Part shown: piece after piece, positions 32,658 through 42,300 of the stretch
Position numbering within the stretch: position 1 is the first letter of the stretch
How the letters are laid out: every line of letters starts with the position of its first letter
Origin: SIG440 sp045120135
Lineage (GTDB): Bacteria; Bacillota; Clostridia; Monoglobales; Monoglobaceae
DNA: 64,000 bases
Assembly (NCBI GenBank): GCA_045120135.1
Contig: JBGVEN010000017.1
Span: 1 to 64,000, forward strand
Direction: 5' to 3'
The notes under the pieces: model-generated
Told to the model about the DNA's origin: nothing
Seen by the model: the letters and a program-made list of their open reading frames with translations, nothing else
The model's database searches: none
Translations under genes and position numbers: made by a program

Positions 32658-33236
32658 ATGAAAGCATCAAAAAGAATTATTATAGCAATAGTAGTTTCAT
32701 TGATTGTATTTTTGCTTTATCAATGCACAAAGCAGGAGGAAAATGTAGAGCCTGCAAAAAGTCCGGCTGAAATTGTGACATCAGCGGAATCTGTTTGTGA
32801 TGCATTAAAGGGATTGGAAAAAGCAGGTGTTGAATTTGAAATGACAGAAACCGCTGAAAGGATGTTTAAGGAGCATCCGGGGTACTATGACGGAAGTGAT
32901 TCTGAAAATTCCGTAATGGACAGAATGGATTTTGCGCTGGCTTATGATGAGGTTGCAAATAACCTTGAAGAAAATGGCGACAAACTTATCCTTCTCCCAA
33001 ATGTTTCGGTAATTTCAATAAGCAGAAGCGAAACTGAAAATGGAATGACAATGGTTGAACTTCTGGATGATGATTGGAATTATTATTTGATGGTATCGGC
33101 AGATAGATTCGAGAATGTAGAAGAGGGCGAATACATTGGCGGCTTTTATACCCCTGCAGGTAAGATGACCTTTGTCAATAAGCAGGGCGAGGTAAGCAAG
33201 GGTATAGTCGGAGCAACGGTGTTGCTTGGAGAATAA
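32658..33236 (+). CDS. Membrane-anchored or lipoprotein-like protein, unknown function
   Basis: A 192-residue protein with a hydrophobic N-terminus (RIIIAIVVSLIVFLLYQC) that could be a lipoprotein signal ending in LLYQC, or a membrane anchor. The rest is acidic, probably outside the cell. No family recognised. It directly follows the Mor-like gene (9 bases after its stop) and precedes a small membrane protein, likely one transcript. Confidence 0.6.
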   Translation: MKASKRIIIAIVVSLIVFLLYQCTKQEENVEPAKSPAEIVTSAESVCDALKGLEKAGVEFEMTETAERMFKEHPGYYDGSDSENSVMDRMDFALAYDEVANNLEENGDKLILLPNVSVISISRSETENGMTMVELLDDDWNYYLMVSADRFENVEEGEYIGGFYTPAGKMTFVNKQGEVSKGIVGATVLLGE

Positions 33237-33254
33237 CGAAGGAGGGAATTTGCA

Positions 33255-33425
33255 ATGAGTATCAAAATATGGTGCATAATAGGAATGATTGTATCGGCGG
33301 TTGTGGGTTTTCTCAGAACAAGAGGTCGTGAGGGTGCAGGAAAAACTGCAATAATAATATTACATACAATAGCGTTTGTTATATTTCTCTTGGGAGCAAT
33401 AGTATTAAACAATCAGGGAATGTAA
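33255..33425 (+). CDS. Small membrane protein, 56 aa
   Basis: ATG at 33,255 with GAAGGAGGGAA upstream. The product has two hydrophobic helices (WCIIGMIVSAVVGFL and IIILHTIAFVIFLLGAIV) joined by a basic loop (RTRGREGAGK). The 18-base gap after the preceding gene suggests one operon. Function unknown. Confidence 0.6.
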   Translation: MSIKIWCIIGMIVSAVVGFLRTRGREGAGKTAIIILHTIAFVIFLLGAIVLNNQGM

Positions 33426-33438
33426 TGAATAATAAGAA

Positions 33439-33535
33439 CCAATAGGGTATACCCTGATGGGATGCTGGGGATGCGTTTCAATAAAGTCAAATTCGACTTT
33501 TTGGAACGCTCCTTTTATTTTTGTCACCCTATTGG
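33439..33535. repeat. Inverted repeats and terminator-like hairpin before the resolvase
   Basis: CCAATAGGGT (33,439-33,448) and ACCCTATTGG (33,526-33,535) are perfect inverted repeats. Between them lie GGGTATACCC (33,445-33,454) and a long hairpin (33,472-33,509, GCGTTTC..GGAACGC) followed by a T-rich run. It could be a terminator and/or a recombination site for the resolvase. Confidence 0.5.
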
Positions 33536-33553
33536 GACGAAGGGAGGATTTTT

Positions 33554-34114
33554 ATGCGTATTGGTTATATAAGAGTAAGTACCGCAGAGCAAAACACAGC
33601 ACGGCAGGAGGCTTTGATGCAGGAACTTGGTGTGGATGAGATATACATTGACAAAACAAGCGGAAAGAATAAGGAAAGACCGGAGCTTCAAAAGATGATT
33701 GATTATGTTCGCAGGGGTGATACGGTAATTGTGGCGTCAATCAGCCGTTTTGCAAGAAATACCAAAGATTTACTTGAGCTTATAGAAAAACTTTCTGAAA
33801 AGGAAGTTGAGTTTGTGTCAAAAAAAGAGGCAATAGATACATCAACGCCGACCGGGAAGTTCATGCTGACGGTTTTTGGTGCTGTTGCGGAGCTTGAAAG
33901 GGAATATATATTGTCACGGCAAAAAGAGGGAATAGAGATTGCTAAAGCGGACGGCAAATATAAAGGCAGAAAGCCCAAAGAGCTTTCTGCGGATTTTGAA
34001 TTTGTAATAAAGAAATGGCAAAATGGTGAGATAACTGCAGTCAAAGCAATGAAAAGGCTTGGAGTAAGCAAAAGCACATTCTATAGATTGGTTAAGAAAA
34101 AAACGACCCCGTAA
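33554..34114 (+). CDS. Small serine recombinase (resolvase/invertase type)
   Basis: A 186-residue recombinase of the resolvase/DNA-invertase class: MRIGYIRVS with Ser9, the VASISRFARN arginine motif, the long E-helix AELEREYILSRQKEG and a C-terminal HTH (GEITAVKAMKRLGVSKSTFYRL). The ATG at 33,554 has AGGGAGG. Full length and apparently intact. It may resolve multimers of the element or catalyse an inversion. Inverted repeats lie just upstream. Nothing ties it directly to the RHS switch 10 kb away, but it is a candidate. Confidence 0.92.
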   Translation: MRIGYIRVSTAEQNTARQEALMQELGVDEIYIDKTSGKNKERPELQKMIDYVRRGDTVIVASISRFARNTKDLLELIEKLSEKEVEFVSKKEAIDTSTPTGKFMLTVFGAVAELEREYILSRQKEGIEIAKADGKYKGRKPKELSADFEFVIKKWQNGEITAVKAMKRLGVSKSTFYRLVKKKTTP

Positions 34115-34467
34115 CTCGTTTTCTGTGAAATGGACTTTTAGTAGTTGAAATCTTAAAAAGGTTTTAAGGTTGATATGTAATCATTTGCGAAAAGCTGATC
34201 GTGTTGACTAGAAACATTAAAAATGATAATATAATTACAAGGAAACGCTGACGAGCTTTTATAATTGTCGATTATAGGTGAGTATTTTTACCGAAAAATT
34301 TTCCAACCGCAAATTCTTATTGATTTTATCCCTTAAAAACCATAGTATTTTTAAAAATTAAAGCAGCATAAAAGGATAAATAGTCAGAAGTGTTGTTTTA
34401 TCCTTCGGGATATCCACCAGAAGAAGATAACCACAACAGGGCACTATGCTGAAAATGCATAAAACTA
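34115..34467. other. Intergenic stretch without recognised features
   Basis: AT-rich. I see no ORF with a credible start site and no clear hairpin; a 60-codon minus-strand frame at 34,358-34,540 has no SD and is not called. Confidence 0.5.
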
Positions 34468-34496
34468 TTGACGCGAGTATCAATAGGTGGTATAAG
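34468..34496 (+). promoter_or_regulatory. Promoter of the GIY-YIG gene
   Basis: TTGACG (34,468-34,473), 17-nt spacer, TATAAG (34,491-34,496). Confidence 0.6.
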
Positions 34497-34551
34497 TCAT
34501 ATATAGAGAACTTAACAAAATAGTACATAACAACCCCCAAAGGATTTAACT

Positions 34552-34983
34552 ATGAGAGATAAAATTATTAGAATAAACTGGAACAAGGCATTACTCCTTG
34601 AAGAAGCAATAGCGAGTGATTTATCAAACACTCAAGGATTATATTATATAAGCAGAGTTTTTGGAAATAAGGAAACAAGCTTATATTTAGGAATTGCAAC
34701 ACAACATAATACCATAAGAAACAGATTAAAAAACCACAGTGAACATTGGCTTAATCTATACAGAGGTAAGATTTATGTAAGATTAGGACACATTATATAT
34801 CCCAGAAATCCCGACGCAAGTATAATTGACCATGCTGAGAGCGCTATTTTATATGAACAAAAGGAAGTGTTTTTTGAAAACACAAGCAAAACAAAAACCT
34901 ATTCATATACAGATTTATACAGGATTGAAAATGAGGGGGATATTTTTGAGTTAAAGCCGAAGATTAGAATGCACGAACAATGA
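34552..34983 (+). CDS. GIY-YIG-like nuclease-fold protein
   Basis: A 143-residue protein. GLYYISRV and SLYLGIA (about 29-50) correspond to the GIY and YIG strands, with an Arg in NRLKNH and a Glu in DHAESAILYE at the positions of the catalytic Arg and Glu. The domain takes up the whole protein, as in small stand-alone GIY-YIG proteins of mobile elements. It may cut DNA or act on DNA ends. SD is weak (AAAGGATTTAACT). A tiny basic protein follows 12 bases after. Confidence 0.6.
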   Translation: MRDKIIRINWNKALLLEEAIASDLSNTQGLYYISRVFGNKETSLYLGIATQHNTIRNRLKNHSEHWLNLYRGKIYVRLGHIIYPRNPDASIIDHAESAILYEQKEVFFENTSKTKTYSYTDLYRIENEGDIFELKPKIRMHEQ

Positions 34984-34995
34984 AAGGAGTACAGT

Positions 34996-35157
34996 ATGGA
35001 TAAGAATAATTGGAAGGATAAGCCGAACTCTCTTATAAATAGGTGGTTGAATGACCCAAATCCTGTTAGAGTATATGGTAAGGGAAATCCAAAAGGTAAA
35101 AAGATTGAAATTAAAGTAGTAGATAACATTGAAGAAATACTTAAAAAGAAATCTTAA
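34996..35157 (+). CDS. Small basic protein, 53 aa
   Basis: ATG at 34,996 with GAAAGGAGTACAG. The product begins MDKNNWKDKPNSLINRW and is rich in Lys and Asn. No domain recognised; it seems co-transcribed with the GIY-YIG gene. Confidence 0.55.
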   Translation: MDKNNWKDKPNSLINRWLNDPNPVRVYGKGNPKGKKIEIKVVDNIEEILKKKS

Positions 35158-35339
35158 TTTTTGTAAAAATATGATGGCATAGTTTTGAACTTTGCCTGTT
35201 TTTTTATTTTCAAAAGTCGGTTTCTATACGAAATCTCAGCAATAAAATTACTCCACACAAAATAAAGTTATAGGAAAACAAAAAAATATTGAGAAAGCTA
35301 TTCAGATAATGTATAATGAGAAAACAGGAGGGATAGTCA

Positions 35340-35816
35340 ATGAGAGTACAGCTTTTACAGTGTAAAATGAAGGAAAAAGATTTTGACCCACAAATGCCGA
35401 TTCAGGCGGTGGGAAAGGATGAAAATGGCGAAGAATATGATATTGAAATTATTGATGAGAAATTTGCTAAAGTATCAAATGTAATAGACAATTTTTTTGC
35501 AGGAGAAGTAGCCAAAGACAGTAAACGACTTGTTATATCTTTTGATAAGGAAGAAGTTTCAAAATCGTTGATTGCAAGAAGAATTGGAGAAAGTATTGCA
35601 GCATATATTGATATGCAGTACAAAACATCAACTTCAGTAAAGAGAAAGGACGATTATTTTGAAATAAATATTGGGATATATGCACGAAGTGTGATTGATG
35701 GTCAAACTTTTTCTGACGAAGACTTGGATAAGTTAAGAGAATATATTAATTATACGGTAATGGAATATAGAGTTGCCCCGATAACTTATATTGAAGAAGG
35801 GTATTTAGAGTATTAA
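35340..35816 (+). CDS. Hypothetical protein, 158 aa
   Basis: A soluble acidic protein with alternating helix/strand pattern, no signal peptide and no familiar motif. The start ATG has GGAGGGATAG in front and a terminator follows closely, so it is likely a real single-gene unit. It lies between the GIY-YIG genes and the RHS operon. Function unknown. Confidence 0.6.
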   Translation: MRVQLLQCKMKEKDFDPQMPIQAVGKDENGEEYDIEIIDEKFAKVSNVIDNFFAGEVAKDSKRLVISFDKEEVSKSLIARRIGESIAAYIDMQYKTSTSVKRKDDYFEINIGIYARSVIDGQTFSDEDLDKLREYINYTVMEYRVAPITYIEEGYLEY

Positions 35817-35823
35817 TTTAAAA

Positions 35824-35859
35824 ATAACTATTGTAGCATCCTACAATAGTTATTTTTTT
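35824..35859 (+). terminator. Terminator of the 158-aa protein gene
   Basis: ATAACTATTGTAG (35,824-35,836) pairs with CTACAATAGTTAT (35,841-35,853), then T8. Confidence 0.9.
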
Positions 35860-35891
35860 ATGTCGGCTAATGTGGCAGAATATTTTTAATA

Positions 35892-35919
35892 TTGACAAAA
35901 TATTATAATATGTTATAAT
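35892..35919 (+). promoter_or_regulatory. Promoter of the RHS operon
   Basis: TTGACA (35,892-35,897), 16-nt spacer, TATAAT (35,914-35,919). Confidence 0.75.
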
Positions 35920-35925
35920 AAAAGA

Positions 35926-36115
35926 CAATATAATACACAAACATAAAAAAATATACAACAAAATAATAACAGGGGGAGGCGGGAGTACCTGGAGTTGTTT
36001 GAGTTAAGTGCTAGCAGATGGGGATGCTGCAGAATAAATGCTTATCCAACTCCTAATTTGATATGCTTTGTGTGGGAACATATATCGTGGTAGATTATGT
36101 TCCCCTTTTTGTTTT
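35926..36115 (+). promoter_or_regulatory. Attenuator or riboswitch-like leader of the RHS operon
   Basis: About 200 nt of untranslated leader. GGAGTTG and CAACTCC (near 35,990 and 36,050) can close a domain that contains AGCAG..CTGC. An intrinsic terminator then follows: GGGAACATA (36,074-36,082) with TATGTTCCC (36,096-36,104) and TTTTTGTTTT. A terminator between promoter and first gene implies conditional read-through. I could not match a riboswitch class. Confidence 0.5.
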
Positions 36116-36143
36116 AATCATATTTAGAAAGAAGTGAGCTTAT

Positions 36144-38438
36144 ATGAGGAAGATTGTTGGATTAATTGGCATTTTGATACTAATTTTAGTATCAACGGTT
36201 GTATTTGCGGAAAATAATATATCCAGCACAGCAGTTGTCAATGGAGAACATATAACTATTACCGGACAGTTTGTAAATATCACTAAGAGCATTCCGGTAA
36301 CATTGAGAGTTGGCAGTTTAGAAAACATTTTATATGTTTGGCAAACCATGACTACGGAAGACGGAAGTTTTAGTTTTGGCTTTGAAATGCCTGACAATAC
36401 CCCAAGCGGAGAGTATGAATATCGGGTTGCATCCGATTCTGCTGCTACGGGGTATACGGGAACTATTATATATAATTATACGCAGCCTCAGCATCAAAAT
36501 ATAGAATGTGTTGCCAGCACAAACGGACAAGCTGTAAATATTACCGGTACAGTTTTGAATGCAAATCAATGTATTCCGGTAACGCTTGTAGTAGGGGATG
36601 CTGACCATGTATTTTATTTGTGGCAGACAAACACCGAGACGGACGGAAGTTTTGATTTTAACTTTGAAATGCCAGATTCGGCATCAAGCGGGATTTATAG
36701 GTATCAGATAAGAGCTTTGAACCAGGAAGAATTATATGTAAGCTCGTTTAATTACATAACGGCAAGCAGAATAGTATGCAAGGCGAAAATTGACGGATAT
36801 GAAGTTAATATTTCTGGGACTGTTGTAAATGCAACCGAGTCAAACAATGTGTCTCTTACATTTGGTGATAGTGATAAACCTATATATACGGCGGAGACAG
36901 CATGCGGTGAGGACGGAAAGTTTACATTTGTTTTTACTATGCCGAACGAGGTGCAGGACGGTGAGTATAGCTGGGTTATAAATACGTATTTTGAAAATTT
37001 GTCGTATGGTGGGATAGTATCATATACAAGACCAACTTATCAAATAGGATGCGAGGTTTCAGTTGTTGAAGCAGCGGTAGATGTTTATGTTTACCTTGTA
37101 GGTGAACCGGAAATACCAGCGTTTTTTGAACTTGAAATGAGGAAAGACGGAGAAATAATACATACGGATACCAGCGCAGGCGGCATTTACGGAAATGGCA
37201 CAAATATTTTATTTATGATGCCGGAGACAGCAGACAGCGGTGAATATGAGATGATTATTAAGGAAACTCTTAATAATACAGAGCCTTATTATGGTATATT
37301 GGATTATGTTAATCCCTATATTTCTTATATAGAATGTGAAGCAGAGGTCTATGGAAAGGTGGTAAACATATCAGGACAAACAATTAATACCAAAAGTAAT
37401 GCTCAAGTATCTATTGTTGTCAGTAAAAACGGAAATAGAGTATATACGCAAGATACATTAAGTGCGGATGACGGAACATTCAGCTTTAGCTTTACTATGC
37501 CGGATACCGCAACCTGGGGTAACTATACCTTTACTATTGATACCGATACGGAGATTGATACATATACGGGAAGTTTTTTGTATGAAGTGTATGTAGAACG
37601 GCAATTTGTAAATGGCAATGTTAATGTAACTTTAAAGAACTATGTTCCCACAATAAGTGGAACGATAAATTGTATAAAAGGAAAAACATTAATATTTTCA
37701 GTTCTTAATAAATCTGACAACACAGTTATTATTGAAGATACAATAACTTCTGCAAATGGAAATTACAGCTTGTTATATACTCTGCCAAGTTTGATTACAG
37801 GAAAAGATTATACTGTGACGGTAAGTTGTACGGAAAATAATAGTACACTATTTAGTATAAGCGCCGAAATTAACTCATCAATCATAATTATATCAGTCGA
37901 TGGGGATATTCAGTTAGCGGATAATGTAAAGCTTGATGTGTGTGCCCAAACAGAAAATTCTGATATTATTAACAAAAGTACTAGCTTTACTGCAGATAAA
38001 TCACTCTCGATAACAATCCCAAATCTTGTAGCTAATATGTCATGTGATATCAGTTTGCAGGGGTATGAGATGATGCCAAAAAAACTGGCAGTTGATTTGT
38101 TTACAAAACTTGAGAATTTTAAAATAGAATGGCTTTATACAGTAGAGGTTGAAAACTTTTATTCTGCAGGCGGAAACTTATATTCATATATAAATGATTC
38201 AGAGTTAAAACTTTCTGATGATATAGAAGCTAAATTTATTGTAAGTCACGGTGATTATGTGTATTTTAGCAATATGCGTGAAAATGGAAGAATTTATCGA
38301 TGTAAAAAAGATGGAAGTAGTCTACTTTTAGTTTCACAAGATAGTGCCTCATGGCTATATATTAAGGATGAAAAATTATATTATAAGGATAACGGTAACA
38401 ACCGTAAAGAAAAATATATAAATATATCCGCAGAATAA
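36144..38438 (+). CDS. Secreted Ig-like repeat protein, 764 aa
   Basis: A signal peptide (RKIVGLIGILILILVSTVVFA) precedes about five repeats of some 95 residues, each with a V-x-I-x-G strand, a VTL-x-V strand and a DGSFSFGFEMPD-type turn (variants DGSFDFNFEMPD, DGKFTFVFTMPN, DGTFSFSFTMPD). This is a tandem beta-sandwich architecture typical of surface adhesins. The last 80 residues (DYVYFSNMRENGRIYRCKKD) look like a DUF5050-type propeller fragment. It heads the RHS operon, so it may help surface presentation or binding of the RHS toxin; that is inference. Confidence 0.75.
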   Translation: MRKIVGLIGILILILVSTVVFAENNISSTAVVNGEHITITGQFVNITKSIPVTLRVGSLENILYVWQTMTTEDGSFSFGFEMPDNTPSGEYEYRVASDSAATGYTGTIIYNYTQPQHQNIECVASTNGQAVNITGTVLNANQCIPVTLVVGDADHVFYLWQTNTETDGSFDFNFEMPDSASSGIYRYQIRALNQEELYVSSFNYITASRIVCKAKIDGYEVNISGTVVNATESNNVSLTFGDSDKPIYTAETACGEDGKFTFVFTMPNEVQDGEYSWVINTYFENLSYGGIVSYTRPTYQIGCEVSVVEAAVDVYVYLVGEPEIPAFFELEMRKDGEIIHTDTSAGGIYGNGTNILFMMPETADSGEYEMIIKETLNNTEPYYGILDYVNPYISYIECEAEVYGKVVNISGQTINTKSNAQVSIVVSKNGNRVYTQDTLSADDGTFSFSFTMPDTATWGNYTFTIDTDTEIDTYTGSFLYEVYVERQFVNGNVNVTLKNYVPTISGTINCIKGKTLIFSVLNKSDNTVIIEDTITSANGNYSLLYTLPSLITGKDYTVTVSCTENNSTLFSISAEINSSIIIISVDGDIQLADNVKLDVCAQTENSDIINKSTSFTADKSLSITIPNLVANMSCDISLQGYEMMPKKLAVDLFTKLENFKIEWLYTVEVENFYSAGGNLYSYINDSELKLSDDIEAKFIVSHGDYVYFSNMRENGRIYRCKKDGSSLLLVSQDSASWLYIKDEKLYYKDNGNNRKEKYINISAE

Positions 38439-38458
38439 ACTGAGGGGATGAAGAATAA

Positions 38459-39343
38459 ATGAAAAAGAAAATAGTAATTTTAGTATGTGTGATATCTATG
38501 GTTGCGACAGTGTGTGTTTTTGCTGCGTTACATATATCGGAAGAAGTAAAGTTCAACAAAATGAGCAAGTTTGACCAGATGGTTTACGTTATGAACGAAA
38601 CCATAGAAAATAATTTTGATTTCAATAATGTGCTGATAAACTATAAATATTTTGAAGACGGCTTAAATGTCTCAGCTGATAATATGGATTATTTAGCGGA
38701 CCTTATAATTGACGGATATAATGGACAGGATGTGTTAAAATGTGCGTCATTTTGGCTTGATACAAACGAGAGTGTATCAATTGTAAAAGATATGTGTGAT
38801 TGGAAGAAAAAAAACTCAGACCAAGTAGATGGCACAACCGATTTTTGGATAGAAAATGCTTTTAATGCCGTTACAAATGATAAATGTGGTGTTTTAACCT
38901 TTGAGGATATTGAAAAGTATGAAAAGATGGGTATATCGGATGAGGATATTATGATAGCAAATCGCCTTTGCCGCAAAGGAGTGTATACCATACAGGAAAT
39001 CCTTGCAAAACTTGAATCAGGGATTTCAATGGTAGATATAGCTATTGATATTGAAGGCAATGCCCCCATGACGGCACATACAGATGTTGAGGAGGTGCAA
39101 GTGTATTCAATTCGTGAAGCAAAATATCCTAAGGCAGAGGCGGACATGCTTTTTGAAAGCAGACAATTGGCAATGCTGAAAAAAACACCCAATCAAATAT
39201 ATTATGACACGACAGATGTTGAAACGGATATAGAGACAGAACTCGATCAGATAGTTGGAATGATTTCGGACTCAATAATTGATGAGCTAAAGTCGGGAAA
39301 TTATTTAAGAAGAAATGGAACAGAGGTGGAAGAAAATGAATAA
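38459..39343 (+). CDS. Exported protein of unknown function upstream of RHS
   Basis: 294 residues, with an N-terminal hydrophobic segment (KIVILVCVISMVATVCVFAAL) that is a signal or anchor, followed by an acidic, helical ectodomain. No known domain recognised. Its end overlaps the RHS start by 8 bases and the RHS SD (GAGGTGGAAG) lies inside it, so the two are translationally coupled. A dedicated accessory or chaperone for the RHS protein is possible but not shown. Confidence 0.6.
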   Translation: MKKKIVILVCVISMVATVCVFAALHISEEVKFNKMSKFDQMVYVMNETIENNFDFNNVLINYKYFEDGLNVSADNMDYLADLIIDGYNGQDVLKCASFWLDTNESVSIVKDMCDWKKKNSDQVDGTTDFWIENAFNAVTNDKCGVLTFEDIEKYEKMGISDEDIMIANRLCRKGVYTIQEILAKLESGISMVDIAIDIEGNAPMTAHTDVEEVQVYSIREAKYPKAEADMLFESRQLAMLKKTPNQIYYDTTDVETDIETELDQIVGMISDSIIDELKSGNYLRRNGTEVEENE

Positions 39344-42300
39344 AATAAAATATTGCGTGCTTAAATCTTCACAAAACAAGGCTGCTTTAATATTTGTGTC
39401 AATATTTGTCACTCTTGCAGCAATTTTATTACCTAATGTATGTGTTCACGCAAGCACAAGTGACCATCTCTATGCTAAAAGCCATATTGAGGCAAATCGT
39501 GACTTGTATGGTGAAAAATATACACCGGCACAAAAGCTTAGTAGCGGCGAAATAGACCATAGTACAGGGGAAGTAAGAGTAGATGAGGTTGATATAAGCC
39601 TGCCAGGGAAAAATGGTCTTGACCTAAATATACATAGAATATATGGCAGTCAAGAGCCGCAATACAGACCTAAATATATAAAGGATGACTATTATGTGGA
39701 GTATGTGACAGAAAAGGCATATACATATACCGCAATGGATGGCAGTGGCACTCAGCTTTATGTATCCTTTGAAAAAGAGGAAGATATGGTGGACTCGTTT
39801 TATACAACTCCAAGAGCTCTTTCGGGTAACAGAAACGAGGATGTGTTTGGAGTAGAATATGAAGAGTATACTTCCATAAAATCCTCAACTGGCGAAATAC
39901 TTCTTGAACGCGACAAAACCAATGGGGTGAAAAGAATATATTTATCCTCACGAACAGGTATGGACACCGTAGGCAAAAAGGAAGGAAATGTATATATAAA
40001 TTCAGCAAGATCACATTGGAAGCTTGTAATGCCGTATGTTTCGCGCACAACCTGTATTTCTGAAAATACAAGAAGAGTATATTATTATCGATTTAGTAAC
40101 GAAAACGGAGAAATTTACGATCTAAGATTTTATGTGACGACAGACGATTCTACCCCTCATATAGTGACAAAGTTTTATGGCAGCGCATTCAGCGTGGAAT
40201 TGGCAGAAGATTCAGAGCTTAAATCATATACACTTATTCTGACCGATAAGACGGGTAAGATATATAAATTTAATCTCGGCACATTTGCTGAAATGGATTC
40301 GCAAACGGTTGTGACAGATTGTACCGTTAGTGACAGGTTTGGAAATACAATAATATATAACGGCAATGAAATCACAGACAGTTATGGCAGAAAACTGCGT
40401 ATAACTGCAAACGGGATTGAACTTTATAACGGCAACAACTATAAGTATATAGTAAAATATGGGATAAGTGAAATATATGACCAGGACAGAGACCCATACG
40501 GAAAACTTACAATATTTACAAAACATAAACTTACTGTCTCGCGCAGTACTTCTTCCCTTGATAGCCCAAATGAAAGTTTTGAGGAAACAATATATATAAC
40601 TCAGGCAAAGGAAACAGACTGCTCGATATCCAAGTATGATCATGTTCCTGTCTATTTACTAAGAGAGGTAGTTCATCCTCAGGGGCTTAAAGTGATATAC
40701 GATTATGAAACAAAGTGCAATGAGGAAAAAACTCCGATTTCAAGTTATAATGGCACAATAAAGAAGTACTATGTCCCGAGGGTTGCATCAAGGACAGAAT
40801 ATATAAAAACAAGCGATGATGTATATACTAGGAAAAACCATAGTAGCTACAGTTACAACACATACACTGTATCATTTTTGTTTGATGACAAAAAATCAGT
40901 AGATGAATTTGTTTATATAGGCGGTGTAGAGTACAAAATAATAACTCGCAGATATGATGATTTTGGCAGAATATTAAGGATAATTGAAAGTGACGGCACA
41001 GACACAAAAGATGAAGAATATCTTTATGAGTATAGTGAAAGTGACAACAGAATAACATCATTGGAGACACTAGATTATCCGATAATCAGACAGAAACCCA
41101 TTAAGGTAATTAAAACTACAGTAAACGGTGTCTTGACCGATGCTGTGATGACAAACTATACAAGGGACCGCAAGCCCACACTTGTGCAAAAAGGATTACA
41201 GAAAACAACATATACATATGACGATACATACGGATTCTTAATAGAGAGCACGCAAACATCAGACTTTGACCGTTCAATCAAGACTGTGGGAACAAAAACC
41301 AAGGACGGAAAAAACATAGCTAAAACCGAAATCTTTGATGTTGTTGGCGACGCCGAAACCCTGCAGGGCGTGACCGAATATACCTACAATGCAGATGGTA
41401 CGATGGCAAGTAAAACGGTATGGCAAACCTTGAACGGTGATACTATACAGACTGTCTATACATATAATTACAGCCTGTTTACAAATCTGCAGGGTGGGGA
41501 GCACAGCGTAACTTCAACTATCACTACAACAGACGCATCGGGAAATATATACACCGAAACTACAGCTATTGAATACGACCTTTTGGGTAATGTAATAAAA
41601 GAAACCTTTGCAGACGGCACAGCCACATCCTATAAATATGACCTTATGAGGAGAGTGACTGAAGAGTTTTATCCCGATGGGACAAAAAACAGTATAGCAT
41701 ATAGCAACAATTATCAGGGAAGCACCGTTTCTGTTACCCGCCCTGATGGCAGTGTTTTGACTTATCAGTATGACCCCAATGGGAATTATCTGAGTGCAAG
41801 TCTGGACGAAATGCTTTTGATTTCAAACACTTACGATGCCCTTAACCGCAAAATAAAAACAACCTCATACAATGACGATGATACCGCTCTGGTTGAAAGA
41901 TACAGTTATGACGCCCTTGATAGAGTTACGGCTCAAACAACAGCTGGCGAAACTGTAAACTATATGTTTGATGGAACCGAGAATGTTTTTAATGTTAAAA
42001 ATAACTCTTCGTATATAAGTGGTAGCACCGATTTAAATGGTCAGTATGTGGCAGCCCTAATTATTACAAACTCAACTACTAGATCCTCTGTGTCATGGTC
42101 TGCAAGCGTGGATGTAATCGTAGATGACGAAAAAGTATGTGATGTGGGAGTGTTTTTTGACACTATAGAATATGCTGTGATAGATTTGCGTGGCAAAAAT
42201 ACCCTTGAGTTTGATGGTAGAATGAACGGGACAATTTGTGTCCGACTTATAAAGCTCGAAGACCTTGGTACAGGCACGCTTGGCGCAAGTACGGTTGTAA

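Noticed and set aside
27560..34114. A fully nested second integrated element around the first large serine recombinase
   Set aside because: The gene set would fit, but I could not find a second pair of attachment junctions or an interrupted gene.
34358..34540. 60-codon minus-strand hydrophobic ORF
   Set aside because: No ribosome binding site, no neighbours in an operon; it overlaps the promoter of the GIY-YIG gene.
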